Source: RUG14186 sp964644555 (GTDB taxonomy: Bacteria; Bacillota; Clostridia; Eubacteriales; Anaerofustaceae). Taken from it: a stretch of DNA of 13,851 bases. The notes under the pieces are model-generated. The model was not told the origin of the DNA, did not search any database, and worked only from the letters and a program-made list of their open reading frames with translations. Both the position numbers and the translations under genes were made by a program. Of the stretch, positions 7,048 to 13,782 are shown in pieces. How positions within the stretch are numbered: position 1 is the stretch's first letter; each line of letters starts with the position of its first letter. The stretch covers positions 1-13,851 of the forward strand of contig CAZXWI010000038.1 in NCBI GenBank assembly GCA_964644555.1, read 5' to 3'.

Positions 7048-8263
7048 GGTTCGTCTTAAAAATAAACATCCGCTATTGTATGTTATTACGCTAGTATTCA
7101 GCGTAATGTATATAATCATCGGATATAAATTATCGGGATTTGATTTTTTGTCTAATCCCAATTCGGATTCCACCGAATATGTTGATGCCAAAATAACAAA
7201 AATCGACTCTGCCAAGGTAACGCTGCTTGCAGAAGTTAACGGAAAAAAATTGCAACAGGTAGATGTTATATTCACTTGCGAGGTGTATTCCAAAGCTCAT
7301 AATGGCGAGATTGTAACTGCGCGGCAGATAATAAGCGATATGTCCAATATTCCGGTTAGGAAAGTCGAAGAAGGCGATAGGGTAATTTTGGCGAATTCGA
7401 AGACATATAACGAGAGCGTTGAAGGTACGGTAGGCGACAAGACAACGATTTCCGAGGAATGGTTTTTTGCACAATATTCAAGAAGCAATGCTTTGATTGT
7501 TTTGGGTGGCGTGTTTGTGTTAAGCGTTTTGATATTCGGAAGAACCAAAGGTGTCAACACGATAATTTCGCTTGCCTTGACCTGTTTATGCATAATTTAT
7601 GTATTGATTCCATCGGTATTGGGTGGTAAAAATATATACTTTATGACAGCGTTGACCTGCGCCTACATAACAGTTATGACACTATGCCTTGTTAACGGAT
7701 ACAGCAAGAAAACATTTTCGGCTATACTCGGCTGTTTGGGCGGAGTATTGCTGTCTGCATTAATTTGCATAGTAATGCAAAAATTCCTTAAACTTACGGG
7801 ATATGTTTCGGAAGAAGATGTTTTCCTTGTACAGCTTAATCCTTCAGATCCTATTGATTTGAAAGCCATAGTATATTCATCGATACTAATAGGTGCCATA
7901 GGTGCTATAATGGATGTTTCGGTGGATATTTCGGCATCTTTGGCGGAAATAGCAAGAAAAGTAGGCAAGATAGGCTTTAAGGAAATGTTTACATCGGGTA
8001 TGCGCATAGGGCGTGATATACTCGGTACTATGTCAAATACACTCGTTTTGGCATATTTGGGTTCGTCCATGTGCAGTGTAATACTTGCGATTGCATATAA
8101 CACATCTTCAATATATCTGTTTAACACGGAAAATATCGTAATTGAGATTTTGCAAGCTTTGGTGGGTAGTTTGGGCATACTCTTTGCCATTCCGCTTACC
8201 GCAGCGATGAGTTCGTTTATATATAATCGTGAAAAAGAAAAAGATGTTTGGTTTATGAAATGA
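7037..8263 (+). CDS. YibE/F family multipass membrane protein
   Basis: The 408-residue product has one N-terminal membrane segment (about 14-31), a soluble extracytoplasmic domain (about 40-148), and six or seven further hydrophobic segments. The C-terminal half carries features I recognise from the YibE/F family: GAIGAIMDVSVDISASLAEI (286-305) and GRDILGTMSNTLVLAYLGS (325-343), polar residues embedded in membrane helices, which suggests transport. The function of the family is not firmly established. The gene overlaps the peptidoglycan-binding gene by 11 bases (ATGAAGAATAA), with GAGGGA about 12 bases ahead. An envelope-related role for the pair is inference from this overlap. No clear terminator follows. 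Confidence 0.82.
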   Translation: MKNKVRLKNKHPLLYVITLVFSVMYIIIGYKLSGFDFLSNPNSDSTEYVDAKITKIDSAKVTLLAEVNGKKLQQVDVIFTCEVYSKAHNGEIVTARQIISDMSNIPVRKVEEGDRVILANSKTYNESVEGTVGDKTTISEEWFFAQYSRSNALIVLGGVFVLSVLIFGRTKGVNTIISLALTCLCIIYVLIPSVLGGKNIYFMTALTCAYITVMTLCLVNGYSKKTFSAILGCLGGVLLSALICIVMQKFLKLTGYVSEEDVFLVQLNPSDPIDLKAIVYSSILIGAIGAIMDVSVDISASLAEIARKVGKIGFKEMFTSGMRIGRDILGTMSNTLVLAYLGSSMCSVILAIAYNTSSIYLFNTENIVIEILQALVGSLGILFAIPLTAAMSSFIYNREKEKDVWFMK

Positions 8264-8284
8264 TTAATCATGTCATAAATGTAT

Positions 8285-8313
8285 TTCATATACAAAACAG
8301 TTAATAATAAAAT
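8285..8313 (+). promoter_or_regulatory. Candidate promoter of the lipoprotein/MBOAT/DHHW cassette
   Basis: TTCATA (8285-8290, four of six matches to the -35 consensus) and TAAAAT (8308-8313) are 17 bases apart in the 66-base interval after the YibE/F gene. The start codon at 8330 is about 16 bases past the -10, so the leader would be very short. Confidence 0.4.
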
Positions 8314-8329
8314 CAGATAGGAGAAAAAA

Positions 8330-8791
8330 ATGACAACAAGAAAATTATTAACAGCTTTGCTTGTAGCTCTTATGGTATTCACCGTTGGGGCTTGCTCGTC
8401 TTCATCAAAGAATCTCGATGGAATGAGTGTAACCGAAATCATGACGGAGCTTTCCGATGGCTTGGAAGCACCGGGATGGGCAGAAATAATCGAATTGAAT
8501 GAGGAGAATTTCGAGTATATCGCATTCACCGAATATAAAGAAGGCTATGAAGCTGTTGCATGGGAGCCTCAAATGAGCAGTGTAGCACATTCTGTGGTTC
8601 TTGTAAGAGTTGATTCTGAAACCGATGTCAACTCAGTTGCCGAAGATATTGAAGCGAATGCAAATCCGAGAAAATGGTTTTGTGTAGAGGCAGAGAAAAC
8701 ACGAGTTTTGACAAAAGGCGACTTGGTTTTGCTTGTTATGTCGGATGAAACTACAGCAAATGCGGTTATAGAAAGATTTAACGAATTATAA
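8330..8791 (+). CDS. Small lipoprotein, DUF4358-like
   Basis: The 153-residue product has a clear lipoprotein signal (TTRKLL, hydrophobic core, lipobox VGAC with Cys22), so it should be lipid-anchored on the outer face of the membrane. The mature part is acidic and alpha/beta in pattern: SSVAHSVVLVRVDSETDVNS (about 80-100), a helix, then a strand near the end (GDLVLLVMSDETTANAVIER). This resembles DUF4358 proteins, which have a similar SxxAxxVVxVK...gNYVLLVxSD layout. I recall that family next to MBOAT and DHHW genes in Clostridia, as here; a profile search would decide. The site AGGAG lies about 8 bases ahead of the ATG. Function unknown; an accessory role in surface glycan acylation is inferred from position. 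Confidence 0.7.
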   Translation: MTTRKLLTALLVALMVFTVGACSSSSKNLDGMSVTEIMTELSDGLEAPGWAEIIELNEENFEYIAFTEYKEGYEAVAWEPQMSSVAHSVVLVRVDSETDVNSVAEDIEANANPRKWFCVEAEKTRVLTKGDLVLLVMSDETTANAVIERFNEL

Positions 8792-8797
8792 AAAAGA

Positions 8798-8826
8798 AAA
8801 GAGCCGACGGATTCCGTCGGCTCTTT
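8798..8826 (+). terminator. GC-rich stem-loop between lipoprotein and MBOAT genes
   Basis: AAAGAGCCGACGG (8798-8810) pairs perfectly with CCGTCGGCTCTTT (8814-8826) around a 3-base loop. Only three Ts follow the GC-rich part on the plus strand, so termination should be partial at best. The downstream ribosome binding site AAAGGAG (8827-8833) begins at the foot of the stem, and the next gene starts at 8838. The hairpin may attenuate, or protect the 3' end of a processed lipoprotein transcript. Confidence 0.6.
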
Positions 8827-8837
8827 AAAGGAGAAAT

Positions 8838-10241
8838 ATGGTATTTTCTGGAATCGTTTTTTTGTATGCGTTTTTGCCATTGACTCTTTTGGCATACTTT
8901 TTTACGCCATATAAATATAAGAATTACACCCTTATATTATTCAGTTTACTGTTTTATTTTTACGGAGAACGTGAATATACGCTTCTTCTTATTTTCTGCA
9001 CTTTTGTCAATTATATTGCCGGAATATATATACAAAATAATTCCGGAACGAAAAAGGCAAAGTATGTTCTCATTGCGGCATTGGCGTTAAGCCTTGGAAT
9101 TTTATTGTTTTATAAGTACACCGATTTTTTTATTGTAACATTTAACAGCATATTTAATACTTCATTTAAAAAGCTGAATTTGCACCTGCCGATCGGAGTA
9201 AGTTTTTTTACATTCCAATCATTAAGCTACACTATCGATGTTTACACGAATCAATGCAGAGCAAGAAAGGATTTTACATCTTTGCTTTGCTATGTGTCTT
9301 TATTCCCACAGCTTGTAGCAGGGCCTATAGTGCGCTATATTGATGTGGAAAAACAATTGGACGAACGAAATGTTGATATTGGCAAATTTTCTTTGGGTGT
9401 TAGGTGCTTTATTATAGGGCTGGGTAAAAAAATTCTTATTGCAAATGTGTTAGGGGAAATAGTATCGGCATTTAAGTCTTCCGGTGAGAGCAGCTTGCTG
9501 TTTGTGTGGCTGTATGCGATAAGCTACACATTGCAGATTTATTTTGATTTTTCGGCTTATAGCGACATGGCAATAGGCTTGGGTCGAATGATAGGATTTG
9601 AATTCACAAAGAATTTCGATTACCCATATATATCGACTTCGGTAAGCGAATTTTGGAGAAGATGGCATATAAGCCTTGGTACCTGGTTTAGAGATTATGT
9701 TTATATCCCCCTTGGAGGCAACAGAAAAGGAATAGCTAAGCAAATCAGAAATATTCTTATAGTTTGGGCATTAACCGGACTTTGGCATGGAGCATCATGG
9801 AATTTTGTTGTATGGGGGCTTTGGTACGCTGTTGTGTTGATTTTTGAAAAGCTTTGTTTTGGAAAATATTTAAAAAAACTTCCGAAAATCGTTTCACATA
9901 TATATGTTATGGCTGTTGTTATTGTCGGGTTTGTTATTTTTGATTCAACCGATATTGTATCGGCAGTCGAGCTTCTTAAAAATATGTTCGGCATAGGAAT
10001 TACCGATTTAGCAGGGGAGATGTCCTTGTATTATCTTAAGAGCTATGCATCGGTTTTGATTTTGGGAGTAGTTGCTTCCATGCCTATTGCCGCTAAGGCT
10101 GTAAAGCGAATAAAGCAAAGCGAAACAGGGCTTAATATAATAAATGCGGCTGAACCGATATTTACAGCACTTATTCTCATTGTTTGCACGGCATATATCA
10201 TTGATGGCTCATTTAATCCGTTTTTGTATTTCAGATTTTAG
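8838..10241 (+). CDS. AlgI-type MBOAT family O-acyltransferase
   Basis: Polytopic membrane acyltransferase of the MBOAT family, close in layout to AlgI/PatA-type proteins that pass acyl (typically acetyl) groups across the membrane for O-acylation of extracellular glycans. The 467-residue length fits the family. Key motifs: VAGPIVRY (160-167), YFDFSAYSDMAIGLGRMIGF (235-254), EFWRRWHISLGTWFRDYVYI (271-290, conserved His277), and LTGLWHGASWNFVVWGLWY (312-330) with the invariant catalytic His317. About ten to twelve hydrophobic segments are visible. The ribosome binding site AAAGGAG is 4 bases ahead of the ATG. The next gene, encoding a DHHW/AlgX-like protein, follows by 13 bases; such pairs act together. 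The acceptor polymer cannot be read from this window, which holds no glycan synthesis genes. Confidence 0.93.
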   Translation: MVFSGIVFLYAFLPLTLLAYFFTPYKYKNYTLILFSLLFYFYGEREYTLLLIFCTFVNYIAGIYIQNNSGTKKAKYVLIAALALSLGILLFYKYTDFFIVTFNSIFNTSFKKLNLHLPIGVSFFTFQSLSYTIDVYTNQCRARKDFTSLLCYVSLFPQLVAGPIVRYIDVEKQLDERNVDIGKFSLGVRCFIIGLGKKILIANVLGEIVSAFKSSGESSLLFVWLYAISYTLQIYFDFSAYSDMAIGLGRMIGFEFTKNFDYPYISTSVSEFWRRWHISLGTWFRDYVYIPLGGNRKGIAKQIRNILIVWALTGLWHGASWNFVVWGLWYAVVLIFEKLCFGKYLKKLPKIVSHIYVMAVVIVGFVIFDSTDIVSAVELLKNMFGIGITDLAGEMSLYYLKSYASVLILGVVASMPIAAKAVKRIKQSETGLNIINAAEPIFTALILIVCTAYIIDGSFNPFLYFRF

Positions 10242-10254
10242 GGGAGGAATTTAT

Positions 10255-11346
10255 ATGAAAAAAGCAAAAGATATAATTAACTCAGTTGTTTTTATTATCA
10301 TCATATTCTTTCTTGCTCTGATTTTCGTAATAAAGGACGATAGTGAAATTTCGTATTCGGAACGCAGAAAACTGGCTCAATGCCCTAAATTTACCTTAAG
10401 CAGTGTGTTAAGCGGTGAATTCAGCACAGATTTGGAAGATTATATGACAGATCAATTTGCATTCAGAGATACTTTTAGGTTGGTCAATTATTACTTTCGC
10501 CATGATATAATGAACCAAAGCGATGTAAACGGTTTGTATGTTTACGATAATGTTGTATATAAAAGCATCTATCCGCTTGATAAAAAACAGATAGGTATGG
10601 CAAGAGTAAAAATCAGCGAAGTACAATCCGAGTATTTAAGCGAAGATAATAATGTATATGTAAGCGTGATTCCCGATAAAGCATATTATAGCGGCAATGA
10701 AAATTCTCTTAATATTTCACATGATGAGCTGGTTGAATGTTTGCTTTCGGGTTTATCGGGTGTTACTTATATTGATATAAAAGATACGCTTAATAAAGAT
10801 TCTTACTATATTACCGATATACATTGGAGGCAGGAAAAGCTTTTCGAATGTGCCGATAAACTTATTACGGCAATGACCGGAGATGTAAAGGCAAAGAGCC
10901 AATTCGACACAAAAGAATATGACTCATTCGTGGGTGGTTACTCAGCACAGATAGGCACTTGCGAAACAGAAGTATTAAAGTATCTTGTATTTGACACATT
11001 CGAAAATGTTAAAGTGTATGATATGAGCGAAAATAAAGAGTTGAGCGTGTACAACGAAGATGCACTCGGTGCTTTAGACAGTTATGATATTTTTCTATAC
11101 GGTGCAAAGCCGTTGATTAAAATAGTTAACCATAACAGTCAAGATAATCAGCGGCTCATTATTTTCAGAGATTCGTTTGCAAGCAGCATAACACCTCTTT
11201 TAATAGATAGCTACAGTGAAATAATCCTTGTGGATTTAAGGTATATTCAAACTTCTCTTCTTTCGGAATATGTGAATTTTGATAATTGCGATGTATTGTT
11301 TTTATACAGCGACTCCGTGGTAAACGGTGCTTCTGTATCAAAATAA
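10255..11346 (+). CDS. DHHW-family (AlgX/SGNH-like) acyltransferase partner
   Basis: The 363-residue product has an N-terminal membrane anchor (about 9-26) and an extracellular domain related to AlgX/AlgJ SGNH-like acetyltransferases. Family landmarks: SYSERRKLAQCPKF after the anchor, DFxD-like DYMTDQFAFRD (62-72), YYITDIHW (184-191), and a nucleophile block FRDSFASSITPLL (304-316) with Ser307. Asp188, His190 and Ser307 would form the catalytic triad. The signature here reads D-I-H-W rather than D-H-H-W; the Asp and second His, matching the AlgX-type DxHW core, are kept. The start at 10255 has GGGGAGG ahead; an earlier in-frame ATG at 10144 lies inside the MBOAT gene without a site. It would transfer the acyl group delivered by the MBOAT protein onto a surface glycan. 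Confidence 0.85.
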   Translation: MKKAKDIINSVVFIIIIFFLALIFVIKDDSEISYSERRKLAQCPKFTLSSVLSGEFSTDLEDYMTDQFAFRDTFRLVNYYFRHDIMNQSDVNGLYVYDNVVYKSIYPLDKKQIGMARVKISEVQSEYLSEDNNVYVSVIPDKAYYSGNENSLNISHDELVECLLSGLSGVTYIDIKDTLNKDSYYITDIHWRQEKLFECADKLITAMTGDVKAKSQFDTKEYDSFVGGYSAQIGTCETEVLKYLVFDTFENVKVYDMSENKELSVYNEDALGALDSYDIFLYGAKPLIKIVNHNSQDNQRLIIFRDSFASSITPLLIDSYSEIILVDLRYIQTSLLSEYVNFDNCDVLFLYSDSVVNGASVSK

Positions 11347-11350
11347 ACAG

Positions 11351-11395
11351 ACTGCCGTATGAATAAATAATTATTCATACGGCAGTTTTATTTTT
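11351..11395. terminator. Bidirectional terminator between convergent operons
   Basis: ACTGCCGTATGAATAA (11351-11366) and TTATTCATACGGCAGT (11371-11386) form a perfect 16-bp stem with a 4-base loop. On the plus strand it is followed by TTTTATTTTT, ending the MBOAT/DHHW transcript. On the minus strand the stem is followed by CTGTTTATTT, a poorer T-run that may still end the SCIFF operon, whose last stop codon is at 11398. Confidence 0.9.
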
Positions 11396-11397
11396 AA

Positions 11398-12075
11398 TTA
11401 TTTACCAAAGATTCGTGTATATTCGGTTTGGTTAAACTCGCTTCGTCGGCCCACGCAGTTTTCTCTCTTACATAGTGAACAATTTTTATATCCGCTGTTA
11501 TCCGCAAATATTATTCCGGAGAGTGAGTTCCATGGAAGCATATACCCGGAATTTGTAAGAGATAGTTCTATTGATTCGGTAGGGTAGTTTCCGATAATAT
11601 CAAACAATATTTTATTGTTTTCAATAGGCCAATCGGGCAAGGAACCGGGCTGCAAAAGTGCAGAGGATGCTATATCGAAATTTTCTTTCAAATAGTCGAG
11701 TGTGTATTTTGTGGCTATATCCAAGACAGCCCCTGCCATAATATCCCGAACCGCTTCATTGGGTATAAGTTCGCAATTTTTTATTTCATAACCCGATGTT
11801 ATGGCACAAGCGAATACACGGGAAGTGTTTTTCAATTTATCCGAAAGAAGCTTGCTTTTAAATTGTATATTTTCTATTACAACATTTTCATCATCAAGAG
11901 TATGTGCATTGCACCACTTTATTACAGATTTCGGTTTGGCGTATTCGTTTGCAATATTAATATATTTTTTATACATATTAATAGCACCTTTGCTCTTGCT
12001 TTTACTTACTCTTTCGAAATAATCAAGTGTTATATTAACAGGTATGTCCTTTAAAATTACATAGTTGTCACTCAT
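11398..12075 (-). CDS. B12-dependent methionine synthase activation domain-like protein
   Basis: The 225-residue protein resembles stand-alone versions of the MetH reactivation domain, which binds SAM and supports reductive remethylation of the corrinoid of methionine synthase. Supporting segments: FACAITSGYEI (88-98), PGSLPDWPIE (143-152) corresponding to the PGY/DWP motif, LSLTNSGYMLPWNSLSGIIF (171-190) corresponding to the family's LTES-x-MxPxKSVSAIIG segment, and a C-terminal three-Cys motif NCSLCKRENC (198-207; Cys199, 202, 207) before an Arg-rich end. The start at 12075 is set by AAGGAG six bases ahead; an upstream in-frame ATG at 12156 lies inside scfB. It follows scfB by 52 bases with no terminator, so it should be co-transcribed. 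No methionine synthase is in the window. The family call is by motif; the role here is unknown. Confidence 0.72.
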   Translation of the reverse strand: MSDNYVILKDIPVNITLDYFERVSKSKSKGAINMYKKYINIANEYAKPKSVIKWCNAHTLDDENVVIENIQFKSKLLSDKLKNTSRVFACAITSGYEIKNCELIPNEAVRDIMAGAVLDIATKYTLDYLKENFDIASSALLQPGSLPDWPIENNKILFDIIGNYPTESIELSLTNSGYMLPWNSLSGIIFADNSGYKNCSLCKRENCVGRRSEFNQTEYTRIFGK

Positions 12076-12127
12076 GTACCGCTCCTTGTCCAAAATACTT
12101 TTAATGACTTTGAATCGAGTTTTGCAA

Positions 12128-13501
12128 TTATTGCTCCGAACCGTGGATTTCATCAACTTGTATCATTATGGCACATTCCATGCGTTTTTTAAACAGTTCG
12201 CAGCCGTATTCGTAAATGCCTTTGATATCTCCCGTTGCGTGATATGCATTAGCTGCGCAACCTCCCGAACAATACAATTTTGCCCAACAGTTTTGACATT
12301 CGCTTCTTGCGTATGCGTTGCAAAGCTTGAATTCATCACGTATTGCGGTGTTGGTAACTCCGTCAAATACATTGCCCATTAAGTATTTGTCATCTCCGAC
12401 AAATTGATGGCATGGGTATAAGTCGCCCCATGGGGTAACGGCTAAATATTCCGTTCCGGATCCGCAGCCCGAAATGCGCTTGTAGATGCAAGGTCCGTGG
12501 GATAGATCTATCATATAGTGGTAGAAAGTAAAACCGTTGCCTGCTTTTTTTCGTTTTATCATCTCTTTGGCAAGGATTTCGTATTGCTCGAATAAAACGG
12601 GCAAGTCTTTTTCTGATAGTGCATAAGGCTCATTCGGCGAACAAACAACGGGTTCCATGGATAATTCGGTGAACCCTTCGTCAGCCATATGGAAAATATC
12701 GTTGGTAAAATCGATATTGTTTTTGGTGAATGTTCCGCGCATATAGTAGTTTTTGCCTTCACGTTTTTTGACGAATTCCTTGAATTTCGGCAGAATTATA
12801 TTGTAGCTGCCGCATCCGCCGGGAGTCTTTCTGAGTTTGTCGTGAACTTCTTTTCTTCCGTCAAGGCTGAGTACCACATTATGCATTTCTTTGTTGGCAA
12901 ATTCTATAACTTCGTCATCGACAAGCATACCATTGGTGGTAAGAGTGAAACGAAAATTCTTGTTTTTTTCTTTTTCTATACTTCGTGCGTATTTAACAAG
13001 CTCTTTTACCACATCCCAATTCATCAAAGGCTCACCGCCGAAAAAATCGACTTCCAAATTTTTTCTATTTCCCGAATTTTCAATGAGGAAATCCAAAGCT
13101 CTCTTACCCGTTTCAAAACTCATCAAGGCTCGTTCGCCGTTATATTTGCCTTGGCTCGCAAAGCAATATTCACAGCTTAGGTTACAGGTGTGAGCCACAT
13201 GCAGGCAGAGTGCTTTTATTTCTGTGTGTCGGTTTTTAAGGTCGAATGCTTTGTTCTGATATGTGTCATCGGTAAAAAGCTTGCCTGAATCTTCAAGCTC
13301 TTTTATGTCGGTTAGGCATTCAATGATATCATCTTCGGTGATATCGGGATATTTAGTAAGTATTTTGTTTATTATATCTTCCGTAGAGGAAGCCTTAAAT
13401 AGCTCAATTATGTCATATGCTACATCGTCCACAACATGTACTGAACCACTGAATACATCAAGGACTATATTGTAGCCGTTAAGCTTATATTGGTGTATCA
13501 T
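12128..13501 (-). CDS. scfB: Radical SAM/SPASM maturase of the SCIFF peptide
   Basis: Radical SAM enzyme that would form Cys-to-residue thioether crosslinks in the SCIFF precursor encoded just upstream. Order in the 457-residue product: an N-terminal PqqD-like peptide-recognition domain (about 1-90); the radical SAM core with CNLSCEYC (Cys106, 110, 113) binding the SAM [4Fe-4S] cluster, FFGGEPL (153-159) and LTTNG (187-191); and a C-terminal SPASM/twitch region with Cys346, 364, 394, 402, 405, 411, 415, 434 and 443, enough for two auxiliary clusters. This layout and length match characterised SCIFF maturases such as CteB. The start at 13501 (MIHQYKLNGY) is chosen because AAGGAG lies 7 bases ahead; an in-frame ATG at 13528 lies within the preceding hairpin. 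It is separated from scfA by a 68-base spacer holding a possible attenuator. Confidence 0.95.
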   Translation of the reverse strand: MIHQYKLNGYNIVLDVFSGSVHVVDDVAYDIIELFKASSTEDIINKILTKYPDITEDDIIECLTDIKELEDSGKLFTDDTYQNKAFDLKNRHTEIKALCLHVAHTCNLSCEYCFASQGKYNGERALMSFETGKRALDFLIENSGNRKNLEVDFFGGEPLMNWDVVKELVKYARSIEKEKNKNFRFTLTTNGMLVDDEVIEFANKEMHNVVLSLDGRKEVHDKLRKTPGGCGSYNIILPKFKEFVKKREGKNYYMRGTFTKNNIDFTNDIFHMADEGFTELSMEPVVCSPNEPYALSEKDLPVLFEQYEILAKEMIKRKKAGNGFTFYHYMIDLSHGPCIYKRISGCGSGTEYLAVTPWGDLYPCHQFVGDDKYLMGNVFDGVTNTAIRDEFKLCNAYARSECQNCWAKLYCSGGCAANAYHATGDIKGIYEYGCELFKKRMECAIMIQVDEIHGSEQ

Positions 13502-13514
13502 AAGTATCTCCTTC

Positions 13515-13550
13515 AAATAAAATGCCACTTCCTCTTAATGAGCAAGCGGC
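13515..13550 (-). terminator. Possible attenuator hairpin between scfA and scfB
   Basis: On the minus strand GCCGCTT (13544-13550) pairs with AAGTGGC (13524-13530), one G-U pair, around a 13-base loop. Partial flanking AAAT/ATTT pairing extends the stem. It is followed by ATTTTATTT (13515-13523). This has the form of a weak intrinsic terminator, which would yield more precursor peptide than enzyme. The scfB ribosome binding site begins within a few bases of its tail, so it may also affect translation. Confidence 0.55.
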
Positions 13551-13569
13551 AATTTAGCAGACTAAAAAA

Positions 13570-13716
13570 TTAGTTCTCTTTGTTTTCACACTGCTGGTTT
13601 GCAACACCGCATGATGTTTTGCATGCTGACTGGCATGATGTCTGGCATTCGCCGCAACCACCGTTTTCCAAGCTCTGTGAAAGATTGCGTGTGTCGAGTG
13701 TCTGTATTCTCTTCAT
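13570..13716 (-). CDS. scfA: SCIFF six-cysteine ribosomal peptide precursor
   Basis: A 48-residue precursor of a ranthipeptide-type natural product (radical non-alpha thioether peptide). The leader (about 1-18, MKRIQTLDTRNLSQSLEN) should be recognised by the N-terminal domain of ScfB. The core has six cysteines at 21, 24, 28, 32, 36 and 43, including the family-typical stretch GECQTSCQSACKTSC (22-36) and VANQQCEN (38-45). Six cysteines in a peptide of about 45 residues defines the SCIFF family. The ATG is preceded by GGAGG (13725-13729 on the plus strand) at an 8-base spacing, and a strong promoter lies just upstream. The final processed form is unknown; no dedicated protease or exporter gene is in the window. 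Position 37 is Gly where I recall Thr in many family members. Confidence 0.95.
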   Translation of the reverse strand: MKRIQTLDTRNLSQSLENGGCGECQTSCQSACKTSCGVANQQCENKEN

Positions 13717-13753
13717 AAGGAAATCCTCCGTAATTTATTTGTTTATCTTTGAT

Positions 13754-13782
13754 ATTTTACCATTATTAGCTCACCGTGTCAA
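13754..13782 (-). promoter_or_regulatory. Strong promoter of the SCIFF operon
   Basis: Reading the minus strand, a perfect TTGACA (13777-13782) is followed after 17 bases by TAAAAT (13754-13759), itself preceded by TGG to make an extended -10. Transcription would begin near 13747, about 30 bases ahead of scfA. No operator-like dyad stands out around it, so expression may be high and constitutive. To its right, 13783-13851 is AT-rich and shows no gene. Confidence 0.85.

Noticed and set aside
7663..8529. 288-codon open frame on the minus strand
   Set aside because: It lies antisense to the YibE/F gene and the lipoprotein start, both of which have family motifs, good ribosome binding sites and promoters. 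Its translation is low-complexity and Ser/Ile-rich, as expected from a shadow frame.
12076..12156. 27-residue N-terminal extension of the MetH-activation-like protein
   Set aside because: It would start inside scfB without a ribosome binding site, while AAGGAG stands six bases ahead of the ATG at 12075.
12689..13180. 163-codon plus-strand frame rich in Phe
   Set aside because: Antisense to the radical SAM core of scfB; no ribosome binding site and no recognisable domain.
13502..13528. 9-residue N-terminal extension of ScfB
   Set aside because: The extension runs through the AAGGAG site and the hairpin tail; the family N-terminus matches the start at 13501.
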